In this document: one piece after another, positions 34,115 through 45,886 of the stretch
Layout of the letters: every line of letters starts with the position of its first letter
Numbering within the stretch: the first letter of the stretch is position 1
The notes under the pieces: model-generated
Database searches by the model: none
What the model was told of the DNA's origin: nothing
Seen by the model: the letters and a program-made list of their open reading frames with translations, nothing else
Position numbers and translations under genes: made by a program
Assembly: GCA_023105745.1 (NCBI GenBank)
Contig: JALGQZ010000009.1
Location: 39,303,359-39,367,358 of the forward strand
Source: Austropuccinia psidii
Taxonomy: Eukaryota; Basidiomycota; Pucciniomycetes; Pucciniales; Sphaerophragmiaceae
DNA: 64,000 nt
Reading direction: 5' to 3'

Positions 34115-35544
34115 GACCTTTTGTTACTATAATGGAAAAAATGCCAAAGAACTTCACACTAATAGTGTATGGCCTTTTTTGTTTTTCTTTATTGAGACAA
34201 AGAATTCTCAAAGGAATTAATGTCAATTTTCAAACCCATTTTTTGTTCTTCATTCCAGTGGAAATAATTATCAAATTATTGTTACTACACTATCTAGCGT
34301 TAGAGATTCAAATAACATGAATTTACAGGAGGCATGCTTGAAGTGGAATATCTCAAAATTTTTGGGAAATGAATATTGTAATAAATGTCTCTATGTACAT
34401 GTTTGCAAGCTGATAAAAATTTCTTATCTCAATAAACACACTCAGTATAGATTCTCCAGCTATCTGTGTAGAATAATCTCAGGGAAACTCTATATTTCCT
34501 TAGAAATTGTTAAATGAACTGGTAAAAGCTCAAATTTTCTGTTCATTTTGGAAAATAATAATTCCTCCAGAAGCAATAATATCAGAAATTGGCTTCTAAA
34601 GACCATTCTGTGGTGTTTATTTTATTTTTTTAGAAATATGGATAGAATAAATGTTAATCTTCATTTGAATTTTCCACAAAACTTTTTCCAACCCACATGC
34701 ACTAGCCATATTATGGTCCAGTTGGACATAAGCTGGATGAAGGATTGATTAACAATTGAATATTATTGTAAGCTCCTGAATTGAATGAGCACTAAGAGTT
34801 AATTTGAGCTTATTGATTCAGATCACTGACACACAACACTTATTGAAATACTTTGAATGAAAATCCTCTATCAAATTGTCCATAATTTCGATAAAACTGA
34901 TATACTTAACATTTGAGCTTTTTTCCATGTTTTTTGCTGATGATGGGATATCAATATGAATTAAAAATTAAATTTCAAATCCAATATATTTCAATCAACA
35001 GGAATTTATTACATGCAAATATATTGTTTTTGATACATGTAAAAATTGCTAAATAAGTATGCTACCTCATGCATATACACTATTTTCAACAATTTTGTAA
35101 TTAATTTTATATGAATGAAACATTTTTTGATTGTACTTTTAAATAATTTTCTGTTAAAATTTCCTAATATTTAATAAATAAAAGTACAAGCATTTTGATC
35201 TTTGTAATTTGGGAATAGTTTTTATCACTATTTCCTTTTTTTTTTAAATTATTATTTTCTTATTCTCTTATAATTTGCTGCCTTTGTGAACTTATGGCTT
35301 ATTTCAATTCTTCATTTCATTTAATTTTCTCATAATTTCCTTCTTTCATTTTGAGTCAGTTTTAGTAACTTTTTTCTATTATTATTTCATTATTTTTATA
35401 ATTTCAAATTCTTTGAATTTTATCTTTAGGTTTTTTTTATTTCTTTACATTTTTTTTAATTCTTTTTAACTTTCTAAATTTTGACAAATTTCTTTTCCTT
35501 TGTAATTTTATCAATTTTTTTTCATTTCAAACTACCTGAAGAAC
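34115..35544. other. AT-rich non-coding stretch
   Basis: No conserved domain in any frame. Runs of T-rich sequence dominate 35100-35530. I see nothing else in it. Confidence 0.4.
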
Positions 35545-37400
35545 AGAAAGATTAAGAATTATTGAGCTTCAAGACTAATAAATTCTAATGAAGAGGTAGG
35601 ACAGTGGATGATACCCTAATTAACTATATCAGATTGTGGTACAATCTTTTTTGGTGGTAAGTAGTATGAGCCTTTGAGATATGACCAAATATCCAAAAAG
35701 GTCACAAAATAGCCTTATAATAATTGTTCTAATAATAAGAATCAAAAATATTATCTTAAAATAGGTAAAAATTCCATAAATAGGCATAAATTATTGATTA
35801 ATTAACAATCTAATGAATAAAAATTTGAGAAAAATTATAACCTTAGATTCCTCAGGGCAAAATACACATATAAAAATTTTATGTCATATCTGTAAAAATA
35901 ATACTTACTGTGTAATAAGCAAAGCTGCCATAAAAAGGAATACACTCTTGTTTATCTCAGATGCCAACGAGACAACATGTAAGATCAATGCCACCATTGA
36001 CTTCTGCATGGAATACTACACATAAAACAGCTTTATGTAATATCTGTAATTCCAATAATTAAGGAAATAACCTGAATACATGCACATTAATGGTTTTTAG
36101 CTTATATCTCTTAAGATATACATGGTAGGGAGTTGACCTTAAAATAAATTTTACACGTAATTAATGTATAAATAAAGATATTAACTTTATTTGACAAGCT
36201 ATAAGCAAGGTTATAACTTGTAAGGGTTTATTAAATAAAATTTCTATAGCTGTTGACCACTTTGTTGTGAAAATGGCCCAAACTTAAAGCCAATTGGATA
36301 TTCAGGTTCTGCGTGTTCATATGTGAATAATGATTTATTTTCTATCATTATATTCAAGGTAAAACTTCCTGAGATCATGGTTTGAAGTTTAAAATAGTAA
36401 GTTTTGATAGAAAAGATGCACTACAAGTAAAATCATCAAAAATGAAGTTTTGATGATGTAATGAAATGCGCTTGGAAGTTTAATAATAACATTTCAAGAT
36501 ATTCGAATTGACTCTCTGAATGGATGTAGTGCTTATAGCTTGAAATTTATTAATGATCAAAGTTTAAGCTTAAAATTGATCATTTATGATCACTCACTGT
36601 AATCTTATTTTAAGCTTAACAGTCATATAAGTGATAAGACTTGTTAATACTATTATATTATGATTAATAATAATAAAATACAGGAATTTTAGGCTGCTTC
36701 CAAGCCTATGATGTCATTAATCTTAGAGTTATAGTGATAACTCTAAATAATGGTTTAATAATGAGATAAGATGGTTTAATTATGATGTAATCAGCCTTAA
36801 ACCTTAAAATACTGATTAATTCCAGTGGATAACATTATTAAACGTCTACTGGAAGCCCTTTGGACTCTAGGAGAGAGGATTTTACTATAAATAGAGCTCT
36901 TTTTACTCTATTTCCCCCTCATATGCAAGAGAAACATTTAATTATTAAAACAAAAGGTAAAGGTTTTCCTCTTTTAATATAAAAATATCATGTATTCCAA
37001 GAATAAAGTTCATCTTTATTATGACCATAAATTTTGATGTGATTAAATAAATTTTCAATTGTTTTTGTTAAATTTCTCTAAATATCTCTAATTCCACATA
37101 AAAACAATAATATTTGTAATTTCTTTTAATTTTCATTGTAAATACAATTTAGATAAGCTGTATTTATATTTTTTGGCGTAAAATTATTCAAAATTATTAT
37201 ATTGAGTGTTAAGAGTAGGCTATTTTCTCTTTATTATTATTTTTTTTAATACTTCTTACATTAATATAAATAGTATTTATATTAATTCAAAACCTCAATA
37301 TTGGTAATTTTATTGCTACAATTGTTCTTTATTATTAAAAAACAATTTCTCATGCCTTAATTTTTTCTTGTGTCAATAATAAAGTGATATAAATATATTA
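35545..37400 (+). repeat. 3' end of a family B element: hairpin, polypurine remnant and LTR (truncated)
   Basis: 35545-35664 matches the B sequence between the gag-pol stop and the LTR, including the hairpin AGATTGT-GGT-ACAATCT at 35631-35647. The LTR starts at 35665 with TATGAG in place of TGTGAG and runs to 37400, where the MULE begins. The last roughly 230 bases of the LTR are missing downstream. No gag-pol precedes it. Confidence 0.75.
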
Positions 37401-37884
37401 AGGGTATTGGTAAACCCATATAAGCATGCTGGAAAAAACAAGTAAGCTCTTATGTGTTTTTACTAAAGTCTTATGTGATTTTTGCCATAAATTGGTAAAA
37501 ACACATAAGGGATGCCCTGGGCCCATTTTTAATAAAAAATGAAACATCAAAAAACCTGTATTGGGCCAAAGCCTTCCAAAAAAAGGTTTTTTACCCACAA
37601 AGCCCCTCAAAGCCAATTGTTTCATTTTTTTGCACATCCACCCCAAAAAAAGAAAAAACACACAAATAATCCACATTATCCCCCCAAACAATACTTTTTT
37701 TTTTGGAAAAACAGCATTACCAAAGCAATTTTGCAAAGCTTTTCACACTTTTTTCTTTTTTCCCCCAGAGACTGCATTTTCCTCCCCAAAAACCTGGTTA
37801 CACGCCTCCAAAGTTCCAATTTTTCACCTTCCCCCATCTATTACTCCCACATTTCAACCACTTCTTTTGATTTTTCACAGCTTT

Positions 37885-39318
37885 TGTCAGGCTGAGTCTA
37901 TGATGAAGGTGTAATAAGGCTATTAAAAACTTTAACTATGACTATGAAATGGTAAATTTAATTAAACGTGGTTGGGGTATAGATGATAAAAGTGAAAAAT
38001 AGAGTAATTAGGGCTTTACTATTATAAAATAGTGGTGGTGAGTGCTGTTGAAAGCCCTTGGTACAGCCTTGCCAGTTGGGGTACTATAATAAGAGTTACA
38101 ATACTAAAGTTTAAAGTATAACCTGATTATTTTCCAAGAGTATCAATGTTTTTGACAGTTGTACTACATAGGAATTCAAGGGAAGGAGGAGGAAGCATTT
38201 TCTTGTGGAGAAAAGGCCCCTTTTTATCCTAAACTTGGGTGAAAACTCTTCTAGACCTTTCCACATAGAGGAAGTGAAGAGTTTTCACTTCCAAGGACTG
38301 GCCTCTGGTCTTCACAATGCCTGCATATCCTGTATTGGGCTCAGATGTAGTTTTGAAACCACATCTGGGCAGGTTTCACCAATAGAGGGTGAAAATTGTC
38401 ATCTGGGGACCACATAGCCCTCTTCTGACATGTATTATGTGAGATGCTGTAAAGAACCTGTACAGGACCCCAGCTTTGGCCAAACTATGGGGTAGTGAAG
38501 TATAAAAAAGCTTTTTTGCCTGTTTGACACCTCATAATCATAGTTATGGGAGATTATCCCACAGTAAGGCTGTATTGGTCTAACTGTGGAATTTTGACCT
38601 TAAAACTGCCATACATTTGTCAGTTTTTGAGATATAAAGCTCAAGGTTGGCTCATTGTGTAGCCCTGGATGTGTTCTACACGATGATACCTCATTTGGCA
38701 TGTCTATCATGAAATATGGTAAAGTTATGCCATGTACAAGCCTTTTTGTATATATGTATGATTTGCTTAGATTCTTTATGAAGCTTGTTTGCCCCATAGC
38801 TTTTGTTCTAGATGAGATATGGGGAAATGGATGGGATCATCAGATAGCCCCAAATTTTCTCTTTCCAAAATAGCACCACTTTAGGTATGTCACACTAAAA
38901 TTGTAGAAGTTAGATGAGAGGTGAATATTTTGTTCACCATTATTTGACCTTATTTTGGCCATAACTCCCGTAGTTCTGGTGCTTGCTCAATTTAGCTAGT
39001 ACCATTGGATAGACCTAATGTAGAGCTTCAATTTGAATACCCATTTGATAGGGTTCAGCCTCTTCCTCTGGATTTTAGATGAGAGGTGAAAAATAGGGTA
39101 TATGCTCAGCAACAACTTTGAGAAGGAATAACTTTGTTATTCCTTGTCCTATGATGGTGGGACTTGTGTATTTGGAAAGTGGTGTGTTTCCTCTTTCTTT
39201 TGATACATTTTGAGATGATTTGGCTCAGATCAATGTTTTGGTGGTATCTTGGCTTTACCATTGATTTATGGTATGTGGCTGTCATGCTTGTGCTCTGGTT
39301 TTGAGTCACAGGCTGACC
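37885..39318 (+). repeat. Repeat R1, copy 2, inserted in MULE 1
   Basis: Comparison with MULE 2 (57363 onward) shows that this block interrupts an otherwise shared 5' region. Its ends look like short inverted repeats (GTCAGGCTGAGTC at the left, GAGTCACAGGCTGAC at the right). It is non-coding. Probably a non-autonomous TIR element; the target duplication is unclear. Confidence 0.5.
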
Positions 39319-39417
39319 ACTTTTATCACTTCTTTTCCACATTTCAAAGACTTCTCTCCTCATTAGAAATCCCCCAACCCCCCTTTTCTTTGAATTGATA
39401 CATATTTTTGACTCCAT

Positions 39418-40850
39418 AATGCTTCAACCCCCCATTGAAGGTGAATTTCAGACCCTTGAGCTTCTTTGGCAGCATGTGCATAATGTTGCCAGGGCTCAGG
39501 GGTATGCTGTGTCCACCTTGAGGTGCAATATGACCTACAACCAAATTGAAAGAGGTTGTGACAGGCCTGGGACCCCAAATCCTAACAAAAACTCCTCCAA
39601 AACAGTCATTTCAAGAAAGCTTGACTGTTTGTTTAGACTTTAAGCCAGAAAATATGCCAAGAGTACCACTTGGACTCTTGAAGTGAAAAATCCTGAACAT
39701 AGCCATGATTCCACTGAAAATATCTTGGCACATCCTGCTTTCAGGACATTTGATGAGCAAGAAACATCCCAAATTGCTCAAATGTTTGAATCAGTGCTCA
39801 TGCCAAGGCAAATTCAGGCCCAATTATGCAGCAAGAGGGAGTCTGAAAGGCCTGCAATCCTTCAAGACATTTACCACAAAGTCAAAAAAATCAAGAAAGA
39901 CAAACTGCAAGGAAGAAGGCCCATTTATGCTCTTATTGACACCCTCAAAGAAGAAAATTTTGTTTTTTCCTCTTAAAGGGATGCTGAGGGACACATTACA
40001 TCCTTGTTTTTTGCTCAAACCCATGCCACAAAACTCCTCCATGGCTTTCCTCATGTCATTCTTATGGATTGTACTTATAAAACCAATCAGTACAAAATTC
40101 CCCTTCTGCATATTGTTGGATTCAGCTGAATCAATAAGATTTTTTCTGGGGCCTTTTGTTTTATGAATAATAAAAATGGACTCTCATACACTTGGGCATT
40201 GAATAAATACATAGAGAAAGTCCTCAACAACACCAATATTGTTCCCCCTCCAGTCATTGTTATTGACAGGGATGTGCCGTTGAAAAACTTTGTTAAGAAT
40301 CTCTTCCCAGACGCAAACGTCATGTTATGAATTTGGAACATAAATAAAGATGCATCTACCCATTGAATGAAGAAAATTGGTCATGGCACTGATTTTGAAA
40401 ATTTTATGGGCCTTTGGAATCAAGTAATATACTTTTCACTTTCACCTTCATTCTTATTATTGTTTTTATTAATGACATTGGGATTAATCTCCCAGGTTTT
40501 GTATTCATCCACTGAAAAGTCTTTCAAAGACAGCTGGAAGAAGCTTCAAAAGCAAGTCAAAAATTTCTAACTCTTTCAATATTTGGAAAATACCTGGCTT
40601 CCTCTAAGGGAGTATTATGTTCCAGAATGGACCAACCACCATTTCCACCTGGATGTGGGCTCCACCTTAAGAGTTGAGGGTGCCCATGACATGGTTAAAC
40701 TTGGGTTCCAAAGGTCCACTGGTACTCTCCTGGAGGTAGTTAGGGCGCTCCACATGGCTTTCAGAAAACAATTCATTGAAATAATGAACAGGATATCCAA
40801 AGAACTGATTGTCCAGGTCAAGAATTTTCCTCCACACATCTGTGCTCTCT
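39418..40850 (+). pseudogene. FAR1/MULE-like transposase, broken (copy 1)
   Basis: Same protein as copy 2: an N-terminal FAR1-like segment (GEFQTLELLW.HVHN), HSHD, then the MULE catalytic core (HGFPHVILMDCTYKT, VIVIDRD, ICHI-type motif changed to IWNI). One GTAATA...CCCAG intron follows GLWNQ. Multiple stops: TAA at 39641-39643 and about 39974, one in the GFS.IN region, one after NVML, one before MKKIGHG and one after QVKNF. The 3' part is cut by E2. Non-functional. Confidence 0.85.
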
Positions 40851-42477
40851 TGTCACAGGGGCTCTTGGGAAAAAAAGAGTGGCCTGGAGCTCAGGAATCA
40901 AGAAATTACTTGCAGGGCTCCAAAAGAATAAAGAAATAAAAGAAGAATATATTTCTTTGAGAGAAAAAGAGAGCAGTGCAAGATATGCCAAAGATAAGAG
41001 GGAAGCCAAAGTTCAAAGATAATAAGAGAAAGCCAAAGCCAAAGAGCCAGCCACATGAATGCTCAATCCACTGCTTCAACCTGCCAGAAAGAATGGAAGT
41101 AGTAAAGGATATGACCACCAATATCCACTGACAGGCAAAGAAAAAGGTGCAAATGACTGACTTAAGATTATCAGTATTTAATTTTAAAATGAAAAGGAAA
41201 TAATAATAAAAATAAATACAATATATCAATTAACTGGGGAAAAAGTCCCTGGGGGTGAAAAGGTGGTCAGTATATGTGAAGAGCTGAAAGACTGATTCTT
41301 GAAGGGGAGTCTCCCAACTGTATTGACTGAATTGGGTCAATACAGATCTGGCCATCTTGAAAGCTAAATTGTGTGTCTTGAATTCCCACAGTGGAATATG
41401 AATTGGCCTAAAAGGGTCAATTTCATACAGGTTTCCTGAATACATCCTGTATGGAACAGTTGAATTGTCCAAGGAGTGTTTGATGCCTTTAAAACTGTCT
41501 TGATGTTCAAGAACCTCTTGAAATAACCCTTTGAAGAATCCTGGAGTGAAATACCAACACCTGGAAATCCAGGAAGTTGGGGTCCTTGAATTGTCTTCCA
41601 GTAGCCACCATGGATTGTAATACTGAGGGGCTGAAGCCTTCCTTTGAAAATAGGTTATTGGCCTGGGGACTTGATTTGAAATGGCATAATGAAGTCCTGG
41701 AAGCATCACCATTGAATTTATGAGGAAAAAATGCTTCATAATGGTATATAATACCATATATGCACCACTCCTGGTTCCTGCAGACTTGGTTCCATTGAGT
41801 TGGGCCAGAAATCTGCCTGATCTTGAGAGGAAACCTCCTCTTGAAGGTGGCTGGGGGCCTCTGGTGATTTACAGAGGCCGTGGTTTGAGTCTTGAGGGAT
41901 ATGGCCAAATTGAGTGTCTTGGCTTCTTGGAGCAATTTGAGGGTTTTGGGGTTTTTGGTAATTTTGGGTCTCTTGAGTTTTTGGCCAAAACCAGGCTAAG
42001 GTGGGCCCACTGGACTTCCCCCCATGTCCCCTTTTGGCCTCATTAGAATTGGGCCAAAAGGGGCCTAATTGGTCCCACGGCATACAGACAATGGGCCAAA
42101 GTCCATGGACCATAGAGGCTGTAGGGGGCCTAAATGGCCAAAATATGGCATTTAGGCCCCAAAACCCCCTAATCAAAGGGGGTGGGCCCAAGGCACTGGA
42201 TAGAGTTAGAGGGGGCAGGGGCTCCTTGAAAGCTAAATGACACCCCAGGCCCAAAATTAAGGCATTGGCCTGGGGGTTGGTGGGATTGAGAATTGGCCAA
42301 GGAGGCCAATGATTCAAGATATGGCCTGGGGCCATTAATTGACATTAAGAGTGGATATTTCCAAAAGGCAATTGCATGCCAGAAGAATGAGAATATGGCC
42401 AAATTGGCCATATATTGGTGGAGGCTTGAATTGCTGTAAACACCAATTGAGAGGGGTCTTTTTGCAGGGTTGTGACA
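40851..42477 (-). repeat. Family E LTR (E2, 1627 bp), probable minus-strand 3' LTR
   Basis: TGTCACAGGGGCTCTTGGG to GGGTTGTGACA. On the minus strand it is preceded by GGTAGGGGGTAC, a polypurine tract. Flanking 5-mers (TCTCT and GTACC) differ, so it is not a solo LTR. It contains the palindrome near 41735-41766. It begins inside the MULE 1 transposase. Confidence 0.75.
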
Positions 42478-42913
42478 GTACCCCCTACCTTGAATGGTGA
42501 GCTCCTGAGCACCAAGACAAGGTAAAAGCCTGTTGAGGCTGTTGAGACGGATTGGAAATAAGCATTCCAAAGGGTTTGGATCTTTACACAAAGAATTTAG
42601 AACTGGTACTAGGTTAACAAATGAATTGAGGATGATTTGGTCTTCTTTTGACATTTGGCTTTGGTCTTTGAAGATTTGAGTTGACATAAAGGGTTTGGAG
42701 TTAACTCTATAAAGAAAGAAATTTTGAAATAGTATAATAGAAGAAAAAGCAAGAATGATAATGAATTAAGAAGAAAGAAAAAGAGAGAAAGAAATAAAAG
42801 AATTTTGAGGAGGTTTCAATCTTTATCACTGATGTTGGTAATTGATTTTTTGCAATTGGCCAAGGACCTGCAACAGAAAATTTGCTTCAAGGTGCTCACA
42901 GAGTGGAAAGGGC
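42478..42913 (-). other. Putative 3' interior of E2 element, non-coding
   Basis: Starts at the minus-strand polypurine tract. No domain is recognisable. It is truncated by the B-type LTR starting at 42914. Confidence 0.35.
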
Positions 42914-43837
42914 TGTGAGTCTTTGAGATATGACCACATATCCAAAAATGCCACAACAAAAGTTCTGTAATAATTATACTTATAATCATTATCTCAAAGA
43001 CTAGTAAAAATACCATAAATAAGTACAAAATCTGAATTAGCTCAGAATCTAACAAGGAAACATGTGAAAAGAATTAAACCATTAGATTCCTCATGGTAAA
43101 ATACATTTATGTCATCTTTATGGCATATCTGAAAAATGAATAATTACTGAAGAATAAGTAATAATACCTTAAAAAAGGTATAAAACCTTATCGAAATCAG
43201 AAACCAATGAAAGAGCATGTGAAATAAATTGTACCATTGGAATTTCCATAAACAAACACACATAAAACAGTTCTACAGCTATTCTCTAAAGTCAATAATT
43301 AAGGAATTAAGCTGAATATATGAACTTTTTTGGTCAATGCATATATTCATGGTTTTTAGCTAATATCTCTTGAAATATACAAGATAGAGAGATAAACCAA
43401 AGATAAATTCACCACATAATTAATGTAGGAAGAAAAATATGAACTTTTTTTCACAAGTTATAAACAAGGTTAAAACTTGTAATGGATTATTGATTAAAAT
43501 CACTGGAGCTGTTGACCACTCTGTTGTGAAAGTGGTCCAAACTTTGAAAGAAGGTAGACAGTCAGATTCTAGTAGTTCATAAGTGAAGAATGATGTAATT
43601 TTTATTATAATATTCAAGGTATAACCCCTTGAAATCATGGCTTGAAGCTTAAAAAATTAAATTTCAACAGAAAAGATGAGTTACAAAAAAAATCATCAAA
43701 AATAGGGTTGTGATTATGTAATAAAATGCTCTTTGCAGTTTGATAAGGACATGCCAAGCTATCAGAATCCACTCTCAGAATAAAGTTAGCGTGTATAACT
43801 TGAAATGTATTAAGGATCAAAGTTTAAGCTTAAATTT

Positions 43838-45742
43838 TGTAAGATGTGTCTATGAAACTGATGATAATTTTACTATTAATCAACAGTGCTATGACTGTTC
43901 TTATGAAATATAAAAACAAAACTTTATTATAACCACAATTAAATAATCAAAGAATTATTTCTTTCACGTGTTAAACACTACTAGTGATTTTAACAGTGAG
44001 CAAGTAATTGGCTACAAGAATCAATTACAAGAAGACTTTAATAATAAAACTTCTTTTATTAAAAAAATAAAATTATTTTAATATATAATTATAATGATAA
44101 TTCTTGAAGGAAACTAATTTTAGAGAAAAACTTTGAGAATTAAAAATAAATCACTCACTAATATTCCAAGGAGCTTATTGAAAGATAAGATAGAGAGATT
44201 TGATGTAGAATTGTGGATTTTAAGGATCAAAATGAATTCATAACAGTATTACAACAATATATAGTTGTATTCTATGATTTCACGTATTTCTAATTGATTC
44301 TGAAAGATTTAAAACACTTAAGAAAAGCTATAACTGATACTTACTTGTTTTTAATAATGATTTAAATGATAATACGATGATGATGATGTGGAAAAAACAG
44401 CAAGAAGAGGCCTCTTTTAAGTCAACAACAGCTCACAGAGACGGGCCATGGAGCAAACTGAAAAACCAGTGAGTGAGAAAACAATAAACCTTTTTGGATT
44501 ATTGATTGCATCATCTGTTGTCATGTAAGATTATCATAATTACTTAATTGATGCTTTTACGTGACTACCAACCCCAATATGGTTAAGAATAAAAGGAGTA
44601 ACATCTATAAATCTTCTTTTATTCCAAAATAATCTTTTTTTTCTCAAAGTTATCAATGATATTTCCAATTTCATCACAGGTTGTAATTACTGTAAATTTT
44701 TGAAGATTCAGTGTTTCACATAGAATAGTCAAAAATGGACTGTAAGTAAAACTTTGAGTTTACTAGTAAAACTGTAAGTCTTTTTGGCTGTACCATAGAT
44801 AATACAGTTCTCCATTGGTCCTGAAAGTTTCATAAATATTCATTAAGAATTGTATTTTTAATGAATTTTTGAAGTTTTTACCTCAGTTCTACACAGAATT
44901 GCAAATATCAGTGTTTCACTGGTTGCTATGAGGTAACTCAATGGATACAAGTCCAAAAAGGGTTTTAAGTACTCTTTTGAGGTTTATCCATAGAAAATCA
45001 TTGAGAATTGACATGGTTACAGGAGTCTAAGTAGCTCTTTACCTCCTTGGCATGTCAAAATAGCAGGTTATTTGCTATTTTCTTAAGATTTACAGTAGTT
45101 GTAACATGGTAACCAAGTTCCCAAAAGGTTTTAGTTTACCAATTAGGCCAAGATCAGCCATGGATCCAAGCTTTGGAGCTGTCCATGCCTCTGAGGCCTC
45201 AGAAGTTGGGTACCCTGGCTCTCTTTGATGTCTTTTGTCCCCCTTGCTTATTTTTTATGTCAAAATAGAAAATTAAGCTTCAAGTGAGATATCCACTATG
45301 GGTGTACTAAAGGTCGATGTAAGAATACCATGATATTAAGTGCTCAAAACATGCATAACACTATTCTCAGTGTATATGTAACATGGGATTTCTCACATTC
45401 CCATTATTTTGGCGTGAAATTAAGAAAAACAAAAATTTTCATGGATCTTGTATGTGGTATTGATGATGTGGTATTCCAGTAATTTCCATTTTACCACCTT
45501 GAAGAGTTAATTTGAGCTTATAAACTGTATGGAGCTACCCTAGGTGAATTTTTGTATAGAATCCAAATCTGGCCTTAAATCCATGGACCTACTTACTCAA
45601 TAAAAAGATATTCATCTTTTCTGAAATCAAAAATGATGAATTTTGGATATATGAATGACTTATGAGTTATGCATAATTCAAAATTTCTTTTTAAGATAAT
45701 TGTGGCCTATTTGGGTATGTAAAATATCCCTCAAGGCTCACA
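43838..45742 (-). repeat. 3' LTR, element C (1905 bp)
   Basis: On the minus strand TGTGAGCCTTGAGG...to CATCTTACA. A TTAAAAG TATA-like box lies near 44414-44420, followed by AAACAA/GTAAGTATC, a strong splice-donor match. Confidence 0.9.
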
Positions 45743-45780
45743 TTCCCTCCCACCAAAAAATAAAATTGTACTACAATTTT
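45743..45780 (-). other. Polypurine tract and hairpin, element C
   Basis: Plus-strand coordinates 45762-45780 form AAAATTGT-3 nt-ACAATTTT (8-bp stem). Read on the minus strand it is followed by ATTTTTTGGTGGGAGGGAA before the LTR. Same arrangement as B. Confidence 0.6.
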
Positions 45781-45886
45781 ATCAATGGTATAAAGAGTAA
45801 AAGGGCCCAAAGGAGGGTTAATGTCCACTGTCCAACCTCTTTACATCACTCAGATCAAGTAATTTAAAGCACATTTATAGACATAT

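Larger units (their letters stand above)
37401..40850 (+). mobile_element. MULE-type DNA transposon 1, 3'-truncated by E2
   Basis: The 5' terminal region (ATTGGTAAAAACACATAAGG at about 37491, then GCCCTGGGCCCATTTT) matches the second MULE at 57363. A 15-bp inverted repeat (37449-37463 with 37495-37509) lies at its start. It carries R1 at about 37885-39318 and a broken transposase at 39418-40850. The right terminus is absent because an E LTR begins at 40851 inside the transposase. Confidence 0.7.

Noticed and set aside
37398..37914. ORFs of 112-118 codons at the MULE 1 start, and similar at 57389-57903
   Set aside because: Low-complexity Pro/Phe/Lys translations of C- and T-rich 5' sequence; not conserved as protein between the two MULE copies.
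39418..40850. Host FAR1-type transcription factor
   Set aside because: Has MULE catalytic motifs, a second copy in the window, multiple stops and transposon termini upstream.
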